Assembly: GCF_029407905.1 (NCBI RefSeq)
Contig: NC_073628.1
Span: 88,842,501 to 88,906,500 of the forward strand
Direction: 5' to 3'
DNA length: 64,000 nt
From: Bubalus kerabau
Taxonomy: Eukaryota; Chordata; Mammalia; Artiodactyla; Bovidae
The notes under the pieces were generated by a model. That model was not told where the DNA came from, searched no databases, and saw only the letters and a program-made list of their open reading frames with translations. Of the stretch, positions 10,497 to 21,868 are shown piece after piece; positions within the stretch are counted from its first letter, which is position 1; each line of letters starts with the position of its first letter. Both the position numbers and the translations under genes were made by a program.

Positions 10497-11991
10497 AAAG
10501 GGTGATATCTCTTGTATGTTCAAAATAAGATTTTATCAAAATTAAATTTAAAATTTATTCAATAACACACATATATATAGATAAATATAAGGTGAGGTTA
10601 CTTAAGATATAAACGTTAGGATTTTCAGAGCTTTAAAAAATATTTTTCTTTGGAAATTTCTATTTTATTTACATTTCCCAAGAGCCTTTTGTGAATATAA
10701 GCACAGGTTCTTTAATCTGGCATATCTCATACTGGTTTCGTCAAAGGCGGCTAAAAACAAAGGATGGAAATGGTATACAGTCCTGGAGAAGCCATTTCAT
10801 CTGACCATTTGGGGAAATTAAGATTTGAATTCTTATGACATTGAAATATTTTGTAAAATAAATACAAAATGCAGGTAAATCCATCAGACTGCAACTTACA
10901 TGTGCTGGACAGTTCAAGGGGAGCAAGTGAGTGGAAAATGTGGTTGTTTTGAAAGTTCAGGAACCCTGGTGCTCTTAGCCCTCCTGGTAACGAAAGAGCT
11001 ATGAGAACAAATGATGCCCATGCAGCTGCGTATTGCCAGAGAGCAGGTGCCACAGTGCCAGCATTGCCAGGGGTAATGGAGGCTGGCAAGGTGAGGCTTG
11101 CTTTTTGCTTATTTGTTTGTCTTAATGCACTTTTCACCATACCAAGAAATTATTTTTAAGCATACAATTAGACCAAAAGCCATCAGCTACCATAAATCAG
11201 TATGTTTTGCCTTGATTGCAATAAGCCATTTAGTTGACAAAATTCACAGATTTTGCCAATATTGTAAGATCTCCTTCTCCTCCCCCTGAATTTTATTTTT
11301 TCACAAATTGGTGGCATTATTTATCTTCTAAAAGAGAAATAACTGAAAATTATGTTTTCAGATGGGGGTATACAATTATGGCTAAAAGCAGGAAGTTAGA
11401 GGCGTTAGTTTGACTAAAGGAGGAATGTGCAGGATCATACTTGGTCAGGTATCATCAGGGGAGCTCCCCATGGCTTATCTGACAGTGCAAATGCGAGCAC
11501 CCCTGAACCACTCCAGAGAATCGATAGTCATGGTAGAAGCTGATACAGAAGATTTTCATTTCTGTGGGGATTCCATGTAAGACTCTATTGCACTGATGGG
11601 CATCAAACCCATAGTACGAAAATTTAACAATGTTAATTCAGAATAAAATACCTGCAAGTGCAAATGGTAGATGTAGGTTAGACAATCCAGTGAGAAGTAG
11701 CATTAAATAAACATTTTTAGAAGTGTTTTGAAGCTTCCAGTAAAGTCAGTTGCAGCGCTTATCTCTAGGTTCCACTCAACTAAAAGGAGACCATTGGATG
11801 AAACCTTGAATCTGTTTTGGGTCTGAAATGGCTACCTAGGTAAATGGAGGCAATTTTAAGTGACACTTTCATATGATATACTTTAATGTGTTCAACAGAC
11901 ATATTGAAACAGGTATTTGGTGATTGCGGTTGACCTTGTTCCTTCCATTACAGATACCTGGAGACTTGGGCATGAATAATATGCTTGTTCT
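10497..11991. other. No recognised feature
   Basis: AT-rich at the left, otherwise unremarkable. The 129-codon minus frame at 10751-11140 lacks family motifs and strong codon-use signs, and I do not support it as a gene. Confidence 0.4.
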
Positions 11992-12001
11992 ATAGGCTTC
12001 C

Positions 12002-12234
12002 TGGGGGCTTCCCTGGTGGGCTTCCCTGGTGGGCTTCCCTGGTGGCTCAGAGGGTAAAGCGTCTACGGGAGACCCGGTTCGATCCCTGGATCGGGAAGAT
12101 CCCCTGGAGAAGGCAATGGCAACCTACTCCAGTACTCTTGCCTGAGGAACCACATGGACTGAGAAGCCTGGTAGGCTACAGTCCATGGGGTCGCAAAGAG
12201 TTGGACACGACTGAGCGACTTCACTTTCACTTTC
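12002..12234 (+). mobile_element. Bov-tA SINE with triplicated head
   Basis: The 13-bp start gggcttccctggt occurs three times in perfect tandem (12005-12017, 12018-12030, 12031-12043) before the normal tRNA-like body and BovA part. The tail is 'tcactttcactttcat'. It is bracketed by ATAGGCTTCC (11992-12001 and 12235-12244), which places the insertion at the head of the next SINE. Confidence 0.93.
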
Positions 12235-12444
12235 ATAGGCTTCCCAAGTGGTGCTAGTGGTAGAGTTTCCTGCCTGCCAATACAGGAGATGCGGGTTCTA
12301 TCCCTGAGTCGGGAGGATCCCCTGGAGTAGGAAATAGTAACCAGCTCCAGTATTCCTTGCCTGGGAAATTCCATGGACAGTGGAGCCTGGCAGGCTACAG
12401 TCTATGGGTCTACACAGAGTTGGACACAACTGAGTGACTGAACA
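12235..12444 (+). mobile_element. Bov-tA SINE, older host of the preceding copy
   Basis: A second Bov-tA in the same orientation, with 'ataggcttcccaagtggtgc' as head and a degraded 'gactgaacac' end. The first SINE's TSD copies its head, so this copy was there first. Confidence 0.88.
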
Positions 12445-12985
12445 CTATTTGCCACAGGTTACCATATTTACAGTTATGTTGTCCTTATGGTGTTCATTTA
12501 CAAAGGACTTTTGGCAAAATAACTGGTGAAGACATTCTCAACAAGATGTATGAGGTCTTTAGCAGGCACTGTATCATTTATGAAAAAATAAAAATAAAAG
12601 CTTGGCCATGTGCACAGATGGAGTAAATCTGGAAAGGCAAAGCCGAGAAGAGGAATGCCTCACACTAAGACTGTTAGTACACCCAGGAAAAGATCAGCTT
12701 CCACTGGATCTTTTACCAAGACCTCAGAAACTGCCACTTTCTCAGAGTGTTCAGTGGGGGTGGAGGCTATAAAATTATGACTTTTCTAAAAAGTCATAAA
12801 TTGATTAAAACTCTCATCTTTTAAAAATGAATTTTTCAGTACAGCTGGCTGTACTGCACAGACATAAGCTGCCTTAGCCAAGAGAAAGTATGTGTCAGAG
12901 TTTATTTTTCCTAAATGGACCTCACGGGTGCAATATTGGTGAATCATCAGCCTGTTTTATGTCATACTGTTATCTTTAATTTACC
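12445..12985. other. No recognised feature
   Basis: No repeat or coding region recognised. Confidence 0.4.
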
Positions 12986-12989
12986 CATA

Positions 12990-13500
12990 AACCACTTTTA
13001 TATGATTTATTATAAAATATTTTAAATAATGTGAACACCTATAAACTCATCACCATTTAAAGAACCAGACCCTTATTAATGTCCTACTTATACCAATGAG
13101 CTTTTATCTGTTCCTTCTTGAATTTGGGGTTTATTCAGTCCTTGCTTTAAAAATACATACAAGTGCATTGTTTCAGGTAGCTGTAGTTCATTTTCACTGC
13201 AACATAATATTTCATTGAGTGAACATACCAGATAAGTTAAATCCAACATATTCAGGACGTACCATCCTCTTTGTACACTACTGGATTTAGTTTGTTAATA
13301 CATAGTCTTGTGTTAAATGTACCAAGGAATTCTATAACTACAAAACATCTTGCTGGGATTTTGATGGGTATTTATTTATCTATTTATGTTATGTTTGGGA
13401 AGTATACTGTCTTTATTTATTTGAGTACTTTTGCAGTACTGCCCCACTTCTCTCTTTCCTTAGACATTACTGACATAAATGTTAGATTTTGAAAATATTT
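12990..13500 (-). repeat. Old L1 3' region fragment
   Basis: The antisense L1 3' landmarks 'gtgaacacctataaactcatcaccatttaaagaacc' and 'gtagctgtagttcattttcactgcaacataatatttcattgag' are visible. Diverged and without coding capacity. Confidence 0.5.
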
Positions 13501-13749
13501 CTGCATATCTATGAGCCCCAAATATGAGACATTTGAAGCAAACAAATAAAAAATAAACAAAATAACCCCAGAAAACTCACCACTGTGTTATTCCTTGGAC
13601 ACTGAGGTCCTAGCAAGTCTGTCTCAGAATCTTCTTATGTTTGCTCTAAGTATACTATCCAGGGCTTCTAGTTGCACTTAGCACAAGGAATAAAAAAAAG
13701 TACATCAAATCCATCTTTTCTAAAACACTTATTTCTATTCTTCAAAAAA

Positions 13750-14132
13750 AATGGTGGGGAACACATTTTATTCTATAAGTGTCATTTATTCTTTATTATA
13801 CATTCATTACTTAGAATAACTATTATTCATTGTAGTATTCTCCTAATACTAAAACTGTGCAAAGACATCACAATCAAAGAAAATTAGAGATGAGTATCTA
13901 TTATGAATATAAATGCAGAAGTCCTCAATAAAGTACTATCAAATCAAGATCAGCAATATATAAAAATGATTATACACAATGACCTAGTGAATTTATCTTG
14001 GCAATACAAGGTTGTTTCAACATCTGAAAATTAACCACTATAATAGACCATATTAACAGAAAAAAAAGACAAACCTCTATAATAGTCTTAATAGACCCAA
14101 AGAAAGCATTTGACAAATGTTTACACCTTCTT
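13750..14132 (+). repeat. Old L1, ORF2 RT region (part 1 of a split element)
   Basis: Sense L1 ORF2 remnants: 'cctaatactaaaactgtgc', 'aaagacatcacaatcaaag', 'aatgcagaagtcctcaataaa', 'gacccaaagaaagcatttgac'. Many stops and indels. The element resumes at 14789 after a BovB insertion. Confidence 0.78.
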
Positions 14133-14788
14133 GAGTCTGAGCATTCTTTGCTGGATTTGAAATAGCTCAACTGGAATTCCATCACTTTGTTTCTTTGGGC
14201 TCCAAAATTACTGCAGATGGTGATTGCAGACATGAAATTAAAAGATGCTTACTCCTTGGAAGGAAAGTTATGACCAACCTAGATAGCATATTCAAAAGCA
14301 GAGACATTACTTTGCCAACAAAGGTCCATCTAGTCAAGGCTATGGTTTTTCCAGTGGTCATATATGGATGTGAGAGTTGGACTGTGAAGAAAGCTGAGCA
14401 CCAAAGAATTGATGCTTTTGAAGTGTGGTGTTGGAGAAGACTCTTGAGAGTCCCTTGGACTGCAAGGAGGTCCAACCAGTCCATCCTAAAGGAGATCAGT
14501 CCTGGGTGTTCATTGGAAGGACTGATGCTAAAGTTGAAACTCCAATACTTTGGCCACCTCATGCGAAGAGTTGACTCATTGGAAAAGACTCTGATACTGG
14601 GAGGGATTGGGGGCAGGAGGAGAAGGGGACAACAGAGGATGAGATGGCTGGATGGCATCACCAACTCGATGGACATGAGTTTGAGTGAATTCCGGGAGTT
14701 GTTGATGGACAGGGAGGCCTGGTGAGCTGTGATTCGTGGGGTCTCAAAGAGTTGGACACGACTGAGTGACTGAACTGAACTGAACTGA
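14133..14788 (+). mobile_element. BovB LINE, 5'-inverted copy
   Basis: Positions about 14196-14788 are sense BovB from late RT to the (CTGAA)n tail, with a 176-codon open frame (14195-14725) carrying the post-RT block 'GCESWTVKKAEHQRIDAF'. The first ~60 bp (about 14133-14195) match BovB in antisense ('atttgaaatagctcaactgg' also occurs in the minus-strand copy at ~38615). The TSD is ACACCTTCTT (14123-14132) / ACACCTTATT (14789-14798). Confidence 0.88.
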
Positions 14789-15262
14789 ACACCTTATTAT
14801 GAGAAAATTCTTCAAAATATAAGAAATAGAAGAGGACTTTTCTCACCTGATAAAGGAGCTCAATGAAAAACTCAGAGGTAGCATCCTACTTAATGGTAAA
14901 AGATTAAAAGTTTTCCTTCTGACATCAGGAACAAGACAATTATTGACACTTACATCAATTATTACTATTTTTATTCAACATTTTACTGGAGGTTCTAACC
15001 AGCACATTTTGACAATAAAATGAAATAAAGGAGTTCCAGATTGGAAAGGAGAAATTAAAACTTTTTATTTGCAGATAACATGATCATGCATGTAGAAAAT
15101 CCTAATGAATCCACTAAAAGCTCTTATAGCAAATAAACAGGTTCAGTAAGGTTGTGGGTATAAAAATCAATATACATAAGCTGATTGTGTTTCTATACAC
15201 TAGAAATGAACAATCCAAAAATTAAATAAGAAGAAAATCCCATACAGAAGTATCAAAATAAC
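14789..15262 (+). repeat. Old L1, ORF2 region (part 2)
   Basis: Continues the L1 seen at 13750-14132 with 'ggagctcaatgaaaaactcagag', 'atcctacttaatggtaaaag', and 'gataacatgatcatgcatg', which corresponds to the palm-to-thumb part of L1 RT. It is non-functional. Confidence 0.78.
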
Positions 15263-15992
15263 AGCCACTATGGAGAACAGTGTGGAGATTCCTTAAAAAA
15301 CTGGAAATAGAACTGCCTTATGACCCAGCAATCCCACTGCTGGGCATACACACCGAGGAAACCAGAATTGAAAGAGACATGTGTACCCCAGTGTTCATCA
15401 CAGCACTGTTTATAATAGCCAGGACATGGAAGCAACCTAGATGTCCATCAGCAGATGAATGGATAAGAAAGCTGTGGTACATATACACAATGGAGTATTA
15501 CTCAGCTATTAAAAAGAATACATTTGAATCAGTTCTAATGAGGTGGATGAAACTGGAGCCGATTATACAGAGTGAAGTAAGCCAGAAAGAAAACCACCAA
15601 TACAGTATACTAACGCATATATATGGAATTTAGAAAGATGGTAACAATAACCCTGTATGCGAGACAGCAAAATAGACACAGATGTATAGAACAGTCTTTT
15701 GGACTCTGTGGGAGAGGGAGAGGGTAGGTTGATTTGGGAGAATGGCATTGAAACATGTATAATATCATATATGAAAAGAATCGCCAGTCCAAGTTCAATG
15801 CATGATACTGGTTGCTTGGGGCTGGTGCACTGGGATGACCCAGAGGGATGGTACGGGGAGGGAGGAGGGAGGGGGGTTTGGGATGGGGAACACGTGTATA
15901 CCTGTGGTGGATTCATGTTGATGTATGGCAAAACCAATACAATACTGTAAAATAATTAACCTCCAATTAAAATAAATAAATTTATATTAAAA
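15263..15992 (+). mobile_element. Ruminant L1 3' end (young), 5'-truncated
   Basis: A much less diverged L1 than its host. A frame from 15280 to 15633 encodes the ORF2 C-terminus (LPYDPAIPLLGIH..., YSAIKKN..., SEVSQKENHQYSI). The 3' UTR carries a G-rich segment (15850-15885) and ends in an A/T tail. It sits inside the older L1 at a 'tatcaaaata' site. There are no RT or endonuclease motifs, so it cannot transpose. Confidence 0.88.
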
Positions 15993-16527
15993 AAATACAT
16001 AGGAATAAATTTAAGAGAAGAGGTGAAAAACTTGAACATCACTGAAGGAAAATGCCTAATAAACGTGAAGATATTTATTTCTTGTTTTTCTGAATTGGAA
16101 GATTTAAGATTGTCAGGATGGCAATATTCTCCAAATTTTGACTATCAAAATCCTGTTTTTCCTTTTTTTTTAAAGAAATTGACAAGCTGATCCTAAAAGT
16201 AAAATGAAATGCAAGGCATCAAAAATAGCCAAGTAATCTCAGAAAATAAGAACAGAGCTGAAGGACTCACACTTCTTAATACCATAATTCATTACAAAGC
16301 TATAGTAGTAAAGGCTGTGTGCTACTGATATAAGAACAGACATGTTACTGAATGGAATAGAATTGAGAATTCAGAAATAAACCCATATATCCCTGATTCA
16401 CATTACTGTATGGTAGACACCAAGACAAAATTGTAAAAATTTAAAAAGCAAAAATGTTTTTAAAACGAGAGGAAAAAACACCAAGTAGAGTTAAGTGAAA
16501 AGTGTGAGCCACAGATAATTATGGAAA
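15993..16527 (+). repeat. Old L1 (part 3)
   Basis: The old L1 resumes with 'ataggaataaatttaagag', then 'gacaagctgatcctaaaagtaaaatg', 'aacagagctgaaggactcacac', and 'gaatagaattgagaattcag'. This is ORF2 downstream of the RT, with many indels. Confidence 0.75.
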
Positions 16528-16700
16528 TCAGGGTCAGCAAATATTTTCTGTAAAGTACCAAACAGTAAACGTTATAGATTTTACAGTCTGGAGTTAGTTG
16601 CAACTACTCAAGCTTGTCCTTGCACCATGAAAGCAGCAATAGACAATATGTAAACAAACTGGGACAACTATTTACCAATAAAACTTTATTTATAAAAACT
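16528..16700 (+). repeat. MER20-like hAT DNA transposon
   Basis: The blocks 'gtcagcaaatattttctgtaaag', 'cagtaaacgttatagattttac', 'gttgcaactactcaagcttg', 'gcaatagacaatatgtaaac', and 'aataaaactttatttataaaaac' occur in the MER20 order. It lies inside the old L1. MER20 is a non-autonomous element; its role in mammalian endometrial regulation does not imply activity here. Confidence 0.68.
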
Positions 16701-16860
16701 AGAAAAAAGTAAAGAAATAAAGCCATATATCCACGATTAATTGGTCTTCAGCAAGGGTACTGAGACAACCTGGGAAGACAATAGTTTTTTCAACAAATAG
16801 TACTGGAACAATTGTGTCTCCAAATATAAAAGAATGAATTTGGACTTTATTCTATATAAA
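16701..16860 (+). repeat. Old L1 (part 4), partly repeating part 3
   Basis: L1 text resumes, but 'aaataaagccatatatccac' at about 16718 repeats 'aaataaacccatatatccct' at about 16377. The segment then runs on through 'tcttcagcaagggtactgag' to 'tggactttattctatataaa'. Confidence 0.7.
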
Positions 16861-17075
16861 GTGAGTTCCCTGGTGGCTCAGCCGGTGAAGCGTCTGTCTA
16901 CAATGCAGGAGACCTAGGTTCAGTCCCTGGGTAGGGAAGATCTCCTGGAGAAGGAAATAGCAACCCACTCCAGTATTCTTGCCTTGAAAATCCCATGGGC
17001 GGAGGAGCCTGGTAGGCTACAGACCATGGTTCACAAAGAGTCGGACATGACTGAGTGACTTCACGTTCACATTCA
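16861..17075 (+). mobile_element. Bov-tA SINE inside L1
   Basis: A complete sense copy, 'gttccctggtggctcagccgg' to 'gacttcacgttcacattcac'. It interrupts the old L1. A weak flank match (tctatataaa / tctgtacaaa) may be a decayed TSD. Confidence 0.92.
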
Positions 17076-18216
17076 CTCTGTACAAAAACTAACTCAAAAT
17101 GGATCAAAAACCTAAATGTAAAAACTAAAATTGTATGAATCTTAGAAAAGATATGTGTATATCTTTGATCCCTTGGATTGGGCAATTGTTTCTTAGTTAT
17201 GACACCAAAGGCATAAGCTACCAAGGGAAAAAAGTGGGTAAATTGGACTTCATCAAAATTTAAAATTTTGTACTACAAAAGACACCACTGGTAATGTGAA
17301 AACACAATGCGCAGAATGGGAGAAAATATTTGAAAATCAAATCTGATAAGGACTGAGCATACAGAGTTGTAAAGAACATTTACAATTCAATGATAAAAAG
17401 ACAAACAACCCAATTTAAACAAGGACAAAAGATCTGAATAGACCGTTTTCCAAGAAAGATATATAAATAACCAGTAAACACATGAAAAAACCTCAACATT
17501 ATTAAAACCACACTGAAATACACCTCACACCCACGAGAATGGGTAATCTAAGGGACAGTAAAAAGTGTTGACAAAGATATGAAGAAATCGGAGCCCTAAT
17601 ACATTGTTGGTAGGAATTTGAAATGGTTTATCCACTGCAGAAAAAGCCTGGCAGTTTCTCAAAGAATTGAAGATAAAGTTGTCACGTGACCCAGCAATTC
17701 TATTCCTTAAGTATATACCTAAGAAAACTGAAAACATATCCACATAAAAACTTACAAATATTAACAATATCATTTTTTACAATAGTAAGAAATGGAGACA
17801 ACTCAAATGCTGAATGAGTAAATAAATGTGGTATATCCATACAATGGAATATCATTCATCCATATAAAAGAGATGAGTGCAGACACATGCTGTAACATGG
17901 ATGAACTTTGAAAACATAAGGTTAAGTGAAAGAAGCCAGGCAGAAGAGGCTGCATATTACTTGATTCCATTCATATGAAATGTCCAGAATAAGAAATTCA
18001 AAAAAAAAAAAAAGAAATTCATAGAGATAGAATTGGGTGCCAGGGATTGTGGGAAGAGGAGATGAGGAGTGACTGCTAATGGATGAGCTTCTCTGTGGGG
18101 CGGGGTGGGAGGGATAATGAAAACATTCTGGAAAAAGATAGAGATAATTGCTGCACAACTATATGAACGTGCTAAAAATCACTGAATTGTACACTTTAAA
18201 TGGTGATTTTTATTGT
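17076..18216 (+). repeat. Old L1, ORF2 C-terminus and 3' UTR (part 5)
   Basis: Carries 'gacccagcaattctattcc', 'acaatggaatatcattcatcc', and the terminal 'gaattgtacactttaaatggtg' of L1 3' UTRs. An A-run near 17999-18013 separates two copies of 'agaaattca'. The element ends near 18216, where a BovB has inserted. Confidence 0.8.
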
Positions 18217-18227
18217 ATGCGAGTTAT

Positions 18228-19090
18228 CCATTCAGTTCAGTTGCTCAGTTGTGTCTGACTCTTTACAACCCCGTGGGCTGCAGCACCCCAGGCCTCCCTG
18301 TCCATCACCAACTCCCAGAGTTCACTCAAACTCATGTCCATTGACTTGGTGATGCCATCCAACCATCTCATCCTCTGTCATCCCCTTCTCCTCCCACCTT
18401 CAATCTTTCCCAGCATTAGGGTTTTTTCAAATGAGTCAGTTCTTTGCATCAGGTGGCCAAAGTATTGGAGTTTCAGCTTCAACATCAGTCCTTCCAATGA
18501 ACACTCAGGACTGATCTCCTTTAGGATGGACTGGTTGGATCTCCTTGCAGTCCAAGGGACTCTCAAGAGTCTTCTCCAACACCACACTTCAAAAACATCA
18601 ATTCTTTGGTGCTCAGCTTTCTTTATGGTCCAACTCTCACATCCATACACGACTACTGGAAAAACCATAGTTTTGACTAGATGGACTTTTGTTGGCAAAG
18701 TAATGTCTCTGCTTTTTAATATGCTGTCTAGGTTGGTCATAGCTTTTCTTCCAAGGAGCAAGTGTCTTTTAATTTCATGGCTGCAATTACCATCTGCAGT
18801 GATTTTGGAGCCCAGAAAAATAAAGTTTCATTGTTTCTATTGCTTCCCCATCCATTTGCCATGAAGTGATGGGACCATATGCCATGATCTTAGTTTTCTG
18901 TACATTGAGTTTTAAGCCAACTTTTTCACTCTCTTGTTTCACTTTCATCAAGAGTGTCTTTAGTTCGTCGCTTTCTGCCATAAGGGTGGTGTCATCTGCA
19001 TATCTGAGGTTATTGATATTTCTCCCAGCAATCTTGATTCCAGCTTGTGTTTCATCCAGCCCAGCATTTCTCATGATGTACTCGGCATAT
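18228..19090 (-). mobile_element. BovB LINE, 5'-truncated, RT C-terminal half
   Basis: An antisense BovB beginning with its (CAGTT)n tail. Two frames (19176-18787 and 18761-18378) hold the RT core 'NNLRYADDTTLMAES' and the later 'GCESWTIKKAEHQRID' block, separated by a frameshift near 18770. The TSD is ATGCGAGTTAT (18217-18227) / ATGTGAGTTAT (19091-19101). It is a pseudogene lacking the endonuclease and N-terminal RT. Confidence 0.93.
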
Positions 19091-19101
19091 ATGTGAGTTA
19101 T

Positions 19102-19900
19102 AGTTCCAAAAAATTGGGTGAGGGAAAAAAATTGGCATCTATATCTTCCAACTGTTAAATATTGGCATATTCTCATGTCCTTTGATTTTCATCCTTCTGC
19201 TTGGTTTTGATAGATTGTCTAGACATTTAATGTGGAATTTTCTATGGACATATCTTTTTATTTTCTAAAGTCTTAGCCCAATCCCCCATATGCATGTTTC
19301 CTTAAGGGTAATGCATACTGGGGAAGGACTCAAGACAAAGTGTAATTAGTGAGTGTGTCTCATCTCTGTTTAGTTCAAGGAGAAAACTCCTTAGGAGTGA
19401 GAACTATAGACACCAGAAGAACCCACAATTATCACCACTTTCACTCTCATCACACCATGCAACTCCTAAAGTCAGGGCTTTGCCTTCGAAGTCCCAGGGA
19501 GATATGCACTGGAAGGAATGATCTCCTTAGTTTGAATTAATGAACTGTGGGACTTTCAGGTAGAATAATTGAAAGAGTGACTGGAGGCCAATTGGATCTA
19601 AATGGTTGTCATTACCTCTTCACTCAGAGGGATTTTTAAAGGAGAAAGGTACTATTTGATCTTGGTATTTAGATGGTTGTAAATTCTCAAAATCTGTGAC
19701 ACCACATCAGAGTTATTTTAACCATAATGCAGATTTAGGGCTCTTGGATGCAATTCAATTTTTAAAGTTTGATAGATCCACTATTACATATCTTTCATTA
19801 TTTAACCAGTGAGCCTTAAAGAAATTTGTTTCTTTTCCCTGATGGTAATTGAAAATGCTATTTTTATGTTAAACCACTTGGATATATTATGAAATAAAAT
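19102..19900. other. No recognised feature
   Basis: No repeat family or coding exon recognised. Confidence 0.4.
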
Positions 19901-19958
19901 ACAAAAATTACGAATTTTGACAATAAAGCACAAAAATTACGAATTTTGACAATAAAGC
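19901..19958 (+). repeat. Perfect 29-bp tandem duplication
   Basis: A 29-bp unit starting 'acaaaaattacgaattttga' at 19901 is repeated exactly at 19930. No repeat family recognised. The perfect identity against diverged surroundings suggests a recent event, or an assembly artefact. Confidence 0.9.
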
Positions 19959-21563
19959 ACCTAACTTGCAGTCAACCATATCAGTATGAACTGAGATCAG
20001 ATTAATTGAAGTCCTTTTCACTCTGTCTAAAAGAATATTTTTAGTAAAAAATGTTTGAGAAGCATTATTCTAATTTAATAATCTATCATCCTTTACTTAG
20101 TAAAAGTGTGTGGTATCATGTTTAAACAAGATTCTAAGCTCCTGTGCCCTGACTTCTGAAAACCACACTGTAGTTTTGGAAATACACTGTACTTTGCTTA
20201 ACTTAACTTGATCTTTCACACTCTTACAGTTCATGTTTAAAAATGATTGTTTCCTCATTTACAGTGGCTACTTGGTGTCTTTCCCAATGCAATCTTTGAC
20301 ACAAGGACCTCATTGAAGAATTCATTTTGGCTTCCAAATGTGGAAAATTTTAATAATAGAGTTTACAGTGTGATTTTTGAAGAGCTCCAATCCCTTTAAC
20401 AGTATTTAGAAATATTAGTGCTGGTGTTTGGCTTTATCACATTGAAAATATTATTGTAGGAGGCAAATAGCATAGAAATTGAAATGGGGTTTTGACATAT
20501 TTTTCAAGGAGGGAGCTAAAGGGTTTGGTAGTAGATTTGGTGGCCAGCATCTCCAGGGAATCCACTAACTAAAATGAAAAATGATTCTCCAGCTTTCCCA
20601 TCTGCTACACATTGGAGTTCTCTTGCAAATACCAAGTTTAATGAACTATACATCCTGAATCTAAAATACATTGAAGGGGGAATAACAATCACCAACTCCT
20701 GCCTGCTTAAATGTTTACTCTAATAAATGAATTGCCTGCACAGCTGTCCAGTTTTAGTTTCTCTCGGTGACTAGTCCTCATTTCCATCTTTGAACTACTT
20801 TTTTAAAATCATGGAAAGAACATTTAGTTTTTAAACTGAGCAGATTAGTGATAATCTTATTAGCAATCTGGATGGTAATTTCCCTTTAGTAGGCGACTTC
20901 TCTGTGAGTCTTTGGCAATTTTATTATTCATTGCTCCTAAACTTTATGCTCAAAAATTTCTTACCTAAATAGGAAAGTCTGTGTCATGCATGTTATTGTA
21001 AATCTCAGCTCCTAGAGGAATTGGCAGCCTTGATAGATACCCTGAAAGTTATGAGGTAGAATGTATAGGTCAGTTTTGGACATGGTAATGCTTCATAACA
21101 AACCACAAAATACAGCAAAAAGTATCTATTTCTAGCTCATGAATACGTGACTCAACTTGTCTGGGCTCAGCTGGGTTTGACTCAAGGCCATGGGTTCAAT
21201 TTAGATCTGTTACAAATATCTCATTTTTCTAGGACAGTTAGGCTAACCCCATGTTCTTCTTCTTGTGATGTCAAGGGCCAGAGCATGAGCCTAATCATGC
21301 TAACATCAGGTCACATCCCATTGCCCAAAGCAGACATGCTACCAGACCCAAGTCATGGGCAGGGAAGAACATTCTGCCTCTAGTGGGAGGAACTGTTAAA
21401 ACACAGGGCAACAGATATGGATACAGAAAAGTCTGAAGTAGTGAAGCTGTTTGTACAATCTACCAGATGTAGGTTTTCTTACAATGTGTCAAATTATAAT
21501 AAAATAAAATTTAAAATTTCTTACCATGAAGTTATAGCATATGCACACACTTTTCTTTTCCTA
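19959..21563. other. No recognised feature
   Basis: Moderately AT-rich sequence. A 78-codon frame (21147-21383) has no domain signature. I see no repeat or RNA gene. Confidence 0.4.
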
Positions 21564-21577
21564 AATACCTAGAGATA

Positions 21578-21854
21578 GGGACTTCCCTGGTGGTCCAGTC
21601 CAGTCTTGAGAGTCCGCCTGTCAATGCAGGGGACACAGGTTTGATTCCTGGTCTGGGAAGATCCCACTTGCCCCAGAGCAACTAAGTCCATGTGCCAGAA
21701 CTACTGAAGCCCCCGAGCTCTAGATCTTGTGCTTTCCAACAAGAGAAGCTCGAGCATCAAAATGAAAAGTAGCCCCGACTCGCTGCAACTAGAGACAGCC
21801 CGTGTCAGCAACAAAGACCTAGTGCAGCCAAAAATAAAAAAGTAAATTAAAAAA
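21578..21854 (+). mobile_element. CHR-2 type tRNA-derived SINE
   Basis: Head 'gggacttccctggtggtcca', B-box 'ggtttgattcctggtctggg', then the CHR-specific 'agatcccacttgccccagagcaactaag' and 'ctagtgcagccaaaaataaa' end with an A-rich tail. The TSD is AATACCTAGAGATA (21564-21577) / AATACTCAGAGATA (21855-21868). CHR SINEs are shared by cetaceans, hippos and ruminants, so this is older than Bov-tA. Confidence 0.85.
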
Positions 21855-21868
21855 AATACTCAGAGATA

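Noticed and set aside
10751..11140. 129-codon minus frame
   Set aside because: No domain, no supporting splice or promoter context, and overlapping frames on both strands; best explained by chance.
12005..12043. Three regularly repeated 13-mers as a CRISPR-like array
   Set aside because: There are no spacers and the unit is the SINE head; this is mammalian nuclear DNA.
15280..15633. 117-codon open frame
   Set aside because: It is the C-terminus of L1 ORF2 followed by an L1 3' UTR.
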